A stretch of 64,000 nucleotides of DNA from Sva-07 sp963828415 (GTDB lineage: Bacteria > Actinomycetota > Acidimicrobiia > Acidimicrobiales > Ilumatobacteraceae): assembly GCA_963828415.1 (NCBI GenBank), contig CAWHEI010000004.1, forward strand, positions 62,001 through 126,000. The letters are read 5' to 3'. A program made the position numbers and the translations under genes. The notes under the pieces are model-generated. The model was not told the DNA's origin. It worked only from the letters and a program-made list of their open reading frames with translations, and searched no databases. Position 1 is the stretch's first letter; each line of letters begins with the position of its first letter. Shown here one piece after another: positions 61,701 through 64,000 of this stretch.

Positions 61701-62878
61701 GTCCGGTCCCCTCGGGCGGCGAGCGCCCGGCGACGCTGGCGCAGCGACAGCAGCGCCGGTGGGATCAGGAGCGCGAGTACGAGCAGCCCTTGCACCACGT
61801 CGGTGATGCGCCGTTCGACACCGGTGGCGGCAAGGAACCCCGATCCTGTGCGCAACGCAGCGAAGATCACCGAGACCAACACCGCCGCCGACACGCGTTG
61901 ACGGGCGACGAGTGCGACGAGCAGCCCGGTCCAACCGATGCTGGCCGGGAACCCGGGCACCAACGTGTAGTTGCCGAAGTCGCCGCCGGCGAGCATCATC
62001 CCGCCAGCGAGGCCGGCGAACGCACCCGATGCGAGCAACGCACGGCCGCCGTAGCGATGGGCGGCAACGCCGGCACGCTGGGCGGTCCGTTGGTTGTGGC
62101 CGAGCATGCTCAAGCGGAAACCCCACACCGTGCGGGCGAGCGCGAACGCGACGAGTGCAGCGATGACGAGCGCAATGAACGCAGACGTCGGGAACTGATT
62201 GCCGAACCAGGTGACCAGCGGGATGCGGGTGTCGCCGGTGAGCTGCTCGCTGATCTGTTGGCGGTTGGCGCGCCCTTCGCTGGGAGCGAGCAGCAACCAC
62301 TGGTTCTTGAGCCCGTAGCCGACGAGTTGGGCCGCCACCGTGACGAGCAGCAGCGTGGTCAGGACCTCGGGCACGTTGCGGCGGTACTTCAGCGCAGACG
62401 CGATTGCGGCCCAGAGCGCTCCCCCGATCGTGCCGGCCACGAGCAGGGCGACGATCACGACGGGACCGGGTCCGCCGAGTTTGGTACCGACGTACGCGGC
62501 GCACCCGGCGCCGATGTAGAGCTGCCCCTCCTGGCCGATGTTGACGAGCCCAGCCCGGGTGGCGATGATCGTGCCGAGGGCGACCAACAACAGCGGGACG
62601 GCGACGCCGATGGTTTCGCCGACACGACCCGGCCCGCGCAGGCTGCCGTCGAGCAGCGCCGAGAACACGGCGCCTGCATCGCCACCGGTGAGCTCCACCA
62701 GGAACGCCGACAGCAACAGTGCACCGGCGATGCACAGCACGTAGAGACCGACGACCTCGGCAGCCGAGGTGAGCCGACCGGATGACGATCCGTCGACGTG
62801 GCCGTGCGGCCGCTCGGCCATGTCGGGGCTCGAGGCCGCGGCGTGGTCGATGTCAGCGCCGTCGAACCCGGTCGTCAT
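61697..62878 (-). CDS. BMP-type (nucleoside-like) ABC importer permease 1
   Basis: A 393-residue permease of the YufP/NupP group. After a polar N-terminus come several helices, with TIGVAVPLLLVALGTIIATRAGLVNIGQEGQLYIGAGCAAYVG, a strong family mark. GGALWAAIASALKYRRNVPEVLTTLLL (the ATPase-contact region) and GGMMLAGGDFGNYTLVPGFPASIGWTGLLVALVA follow. These importers carry nucleosides, purines or related compounds with a BMP-family lipoprotein, not seen here. Its start overlaps the ATPase stop. Confidence 0.9.
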   Translation of the reverse strand: MTTGFDGADIDHAAASSPDMAERPHGHVDGSSSGRLTSAAEVVGLYVLCIAGALLLSAFLVELTGGDAGAVFSALLDGSLRGPGRVGETIGVAVPLLLVALGTIIATRAGLVNIGQEGQLYIGAGCAAYVGTKLGGPGPVVIVALLVAGTIGGALWAAIASALKYRRNVPEVLTTLLLVTVAAQLVGYGLKNQWLLLAPSEGRANRQQISEQLTGDTRIPLVTWFGNQFPTSAFIALVIAALVAFALARTVWGFRLSMLGHNQRTAQRAGVAAHRYGGRALLASGAFAGLAGGMMLAGGDFGNYTLVPGFPASIGWTGLLVALVARQRVSAAVLVSVIFAALRTGSGFLAATGVERRITDVVQGLLVLALLIPPALLSLRQRRRALAARGDRT

Positions 62879-64000
62879 GCCGCTTGCCCGCCCATCATCA
62901 GGCCGAGGCGCGCCAGATCGGCGTCCGCGCGGTTCATCTGGCCGATGATTCGGCCGTCGGAGATCACGATGATGCGATGGGCCAGGTCGAGGATCTCCTC
63001 GAGCTCACTCGAGATCAGCAGGACGCCGACCCCGGCCTCGGCGGCCTGGCGGAGGCGATCGGTCATGTACTCGATCGCTCCGACGTCGAGTCCGCGCGTC
63101 GGCTGTGCTGCCACGAGCACCGTCGGCTGCTGGGAGAGCTCGCGGGCCAGCACCACACGCTGCTGATTGCCGCCGGACAACGAGAGCAACGGGGCATCGG
63201 GACCCCCGCACGAGATCTCGAATTCGTCGATCAGCTGCTCCGCTCTGCGGCGCATCGCAGTCCGATCGAGCACTCCGCGACGGGCGACATCAGAGACGTC
63301 GACGAGGGCCAGGTTCTCGGCCACGGTCATCTCGAGGACCACGCCGGAATCGTGGCGGTCTTCCGGGATCACCCCGATGCCACCGGCGGCCATCGCCCCG
63401 GCTCGCCCCGACTGGACGGCCGCTCCCGCCACGCGTATCTCGCCGGCATCGGCCGTGATCAGGCTGGACAGGACGTCGGCGAGCGGTCGTTGGCCGTTGC
63501 CTTCGACGCCGGCGACGCCAACGATCTCGCCGGCGCGCACGTGCAGGCTCAGATCGTCGAGCAGTCGTCGACCGTCGCGTGTCCGCACCGACAAGCCCTC
63601 GATCTCGAGCACGACCGGTGCGAGCTCCGACGGCGACGGGGGAACCTCGACCCCGTCGAGCGCGGTGTCGACGACGCCGAGCGCCACGCGTTCGGACCGC
63701 AACGACACGGCGCGTCCGACCATCGCCTCGGCGAGATCGGCGGCCGACACACCGTCGGTTGCAACGTGGCCCACCACTGCGCCCTGGCGCATGATGGTGA
63801 CCTCGTCGGTGGCATTCATGATCTCGTCGAGCTTGTGGCTGACGAGGGCGACCGCTCGGCCTTCGTCGACGACCACCTGACGGAGCGTCTCGAAGAGCAC
63901 CTCGCTCTCGGCCGGCGTCAGCACGGAGGTCGGTTCGTCGAAGATCAGGATCGACGGGTCGCGCCGGAGACACTTGATGATCTCGACGCGCTGGCGCATC
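62875..64000 (-). CDS. BMP-type ABC importer ATPase (5' end outside the window)
   Basis: The last 375 residues of a double-cassette ATPase of the YufO/NupO or sugar-ABC group. The first cassette is cut by the right edge; QRVEIIKCLRRDPSILIFDEPTSVLTPAE is its signature and Walker B. The second cassette shows SLHVRAGEIVGVAGVEGNGQRPLADVL (Walker A lacking the usual GKS/T), LSGGNQQRVVLARELSQQPTVLVAAQPTRGLDVGA and LLISSELEEILDLAHRI. A degenerate second cassette is usual for the group. It heads the importer genes and their downstream amidohydrolase. Confidence 0.9.
   Translation of the reverse strand, partial: MRQRVEIIKCLRRDPSILIFDEPTSVLTPAESEVLFETLRQVVVDEGRAVALVSHKLDEIMNATDEVTIMRQGAVVGHVATDGVSAADLAEAMVGRAVSLRSERVALGVVDTALDGVEVPPSPSELAPVVLEIEGLSVRTRDGRRLLDDLSLHVRAGEIVGVAGVEGNGQRPLADVLSSLITADAGEIRVAGAAVQSGRAGAMAAGGIGVIPEDRHDSGVVLEMTVAENLALVDVSDVARRGVLDRTAMRRRAEQLIDEFEISCGGPDAPLLSLSGGNQQRVVLARELSQQPTVLVAAQPTRGLDVGAIEYMTDRLRQAAEAGVGVLLISSELEEILDLAHRIIVISDGRIIGQMNRADADLARLGLMMGGQAA

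Overview
The window looks like a chromosomal segment of a high-G+C Gram-positive bacterium. The gene content (fhaA-fhaB-pstP-rodA-pbpA-pknB locus, crgA, Tad and type IV pili side by side, GTG starts, ATGA/GTGA gene overlaps) points to Actinomycetota. I infer the class Acidimicrobiia (Ilumatobacter-like), but no rRNA or marker tree was available to prove it.

Layout. 1-8.9 kb (+): a Tad/Flp pilus operon (MinD-like ATPase, CpaF/TadA, TadB, TadC, Flp pilin, three TadE/G-like pseudopilins, a 30-codon linker ORF, and a large LysM-BTAD membrane regulator). 9.0-9.6 kb: a TlpA-like redoxin whose CxxC motif reads TGA-x-x-Cys, a candidate selenoprotein. 9.6-18.6 kb: type IV pilus genes (two damaged major pilins, pilT, pilD, pilC, pilB) with two coiled-coil proteins. 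18.8-20.5 kb: a 5'-3' exonuclease, the SRP RNA, tRNA-Ser and tadA. 20.5-23.1 kb (-): a roadblock / Ras-like GTPase / DUF4388-like module. 23.1-29.1 kb: SulP transporter, small membrane protein, tRNA-Ser, alpha/beta hydrolase lipoprotein and an ABC exporter. 29.1-34.7 kb (-): a minor-pilin operon with modular pilins carrying vWA, Fn3 and PA14-like domains. 34.9-37.1 kb: aminotransferase and CoA-transferase. 37.6-46.5 kb: the classical actinobacterial growth and division locus, then trpG/pabA and crgA.

46.5-64 kb (-): a nearly continuous run of catabolic genes. It holds a BMP-type nucleoside-like ABC importer, two amidohydrolases, aldo/keto reductase, quinone oxidoreductase, methyltransferase, TauE/SafE permease, acetamidase/formamidase, a complete ureABCFGD set, a Rieske oxygenase and an HpcH/HpaI aldolase. 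The logical theme is import and stepwise dismantling of a nitrogen-rich small molecule to ammonia. Two palindromic sites sharing the halves TTGGTCTGA and TGGTCTTA lie in front of the formamidase-urease and oxygenase-aldolase segments.

A dispersed repeat (36-bp imperfect palindrome, ATGAGC...GCTCAT, on an exact 61-bp period) occurs at four intergenic places. Several genes (both major pilins, pilT tail, pilC, a coiled-coil gene, ureC, one ABC permease) contain one or more single-base frame interruptions. Because the downstream frames stay well conserved, sequencing indels are at least as likely as real decay.
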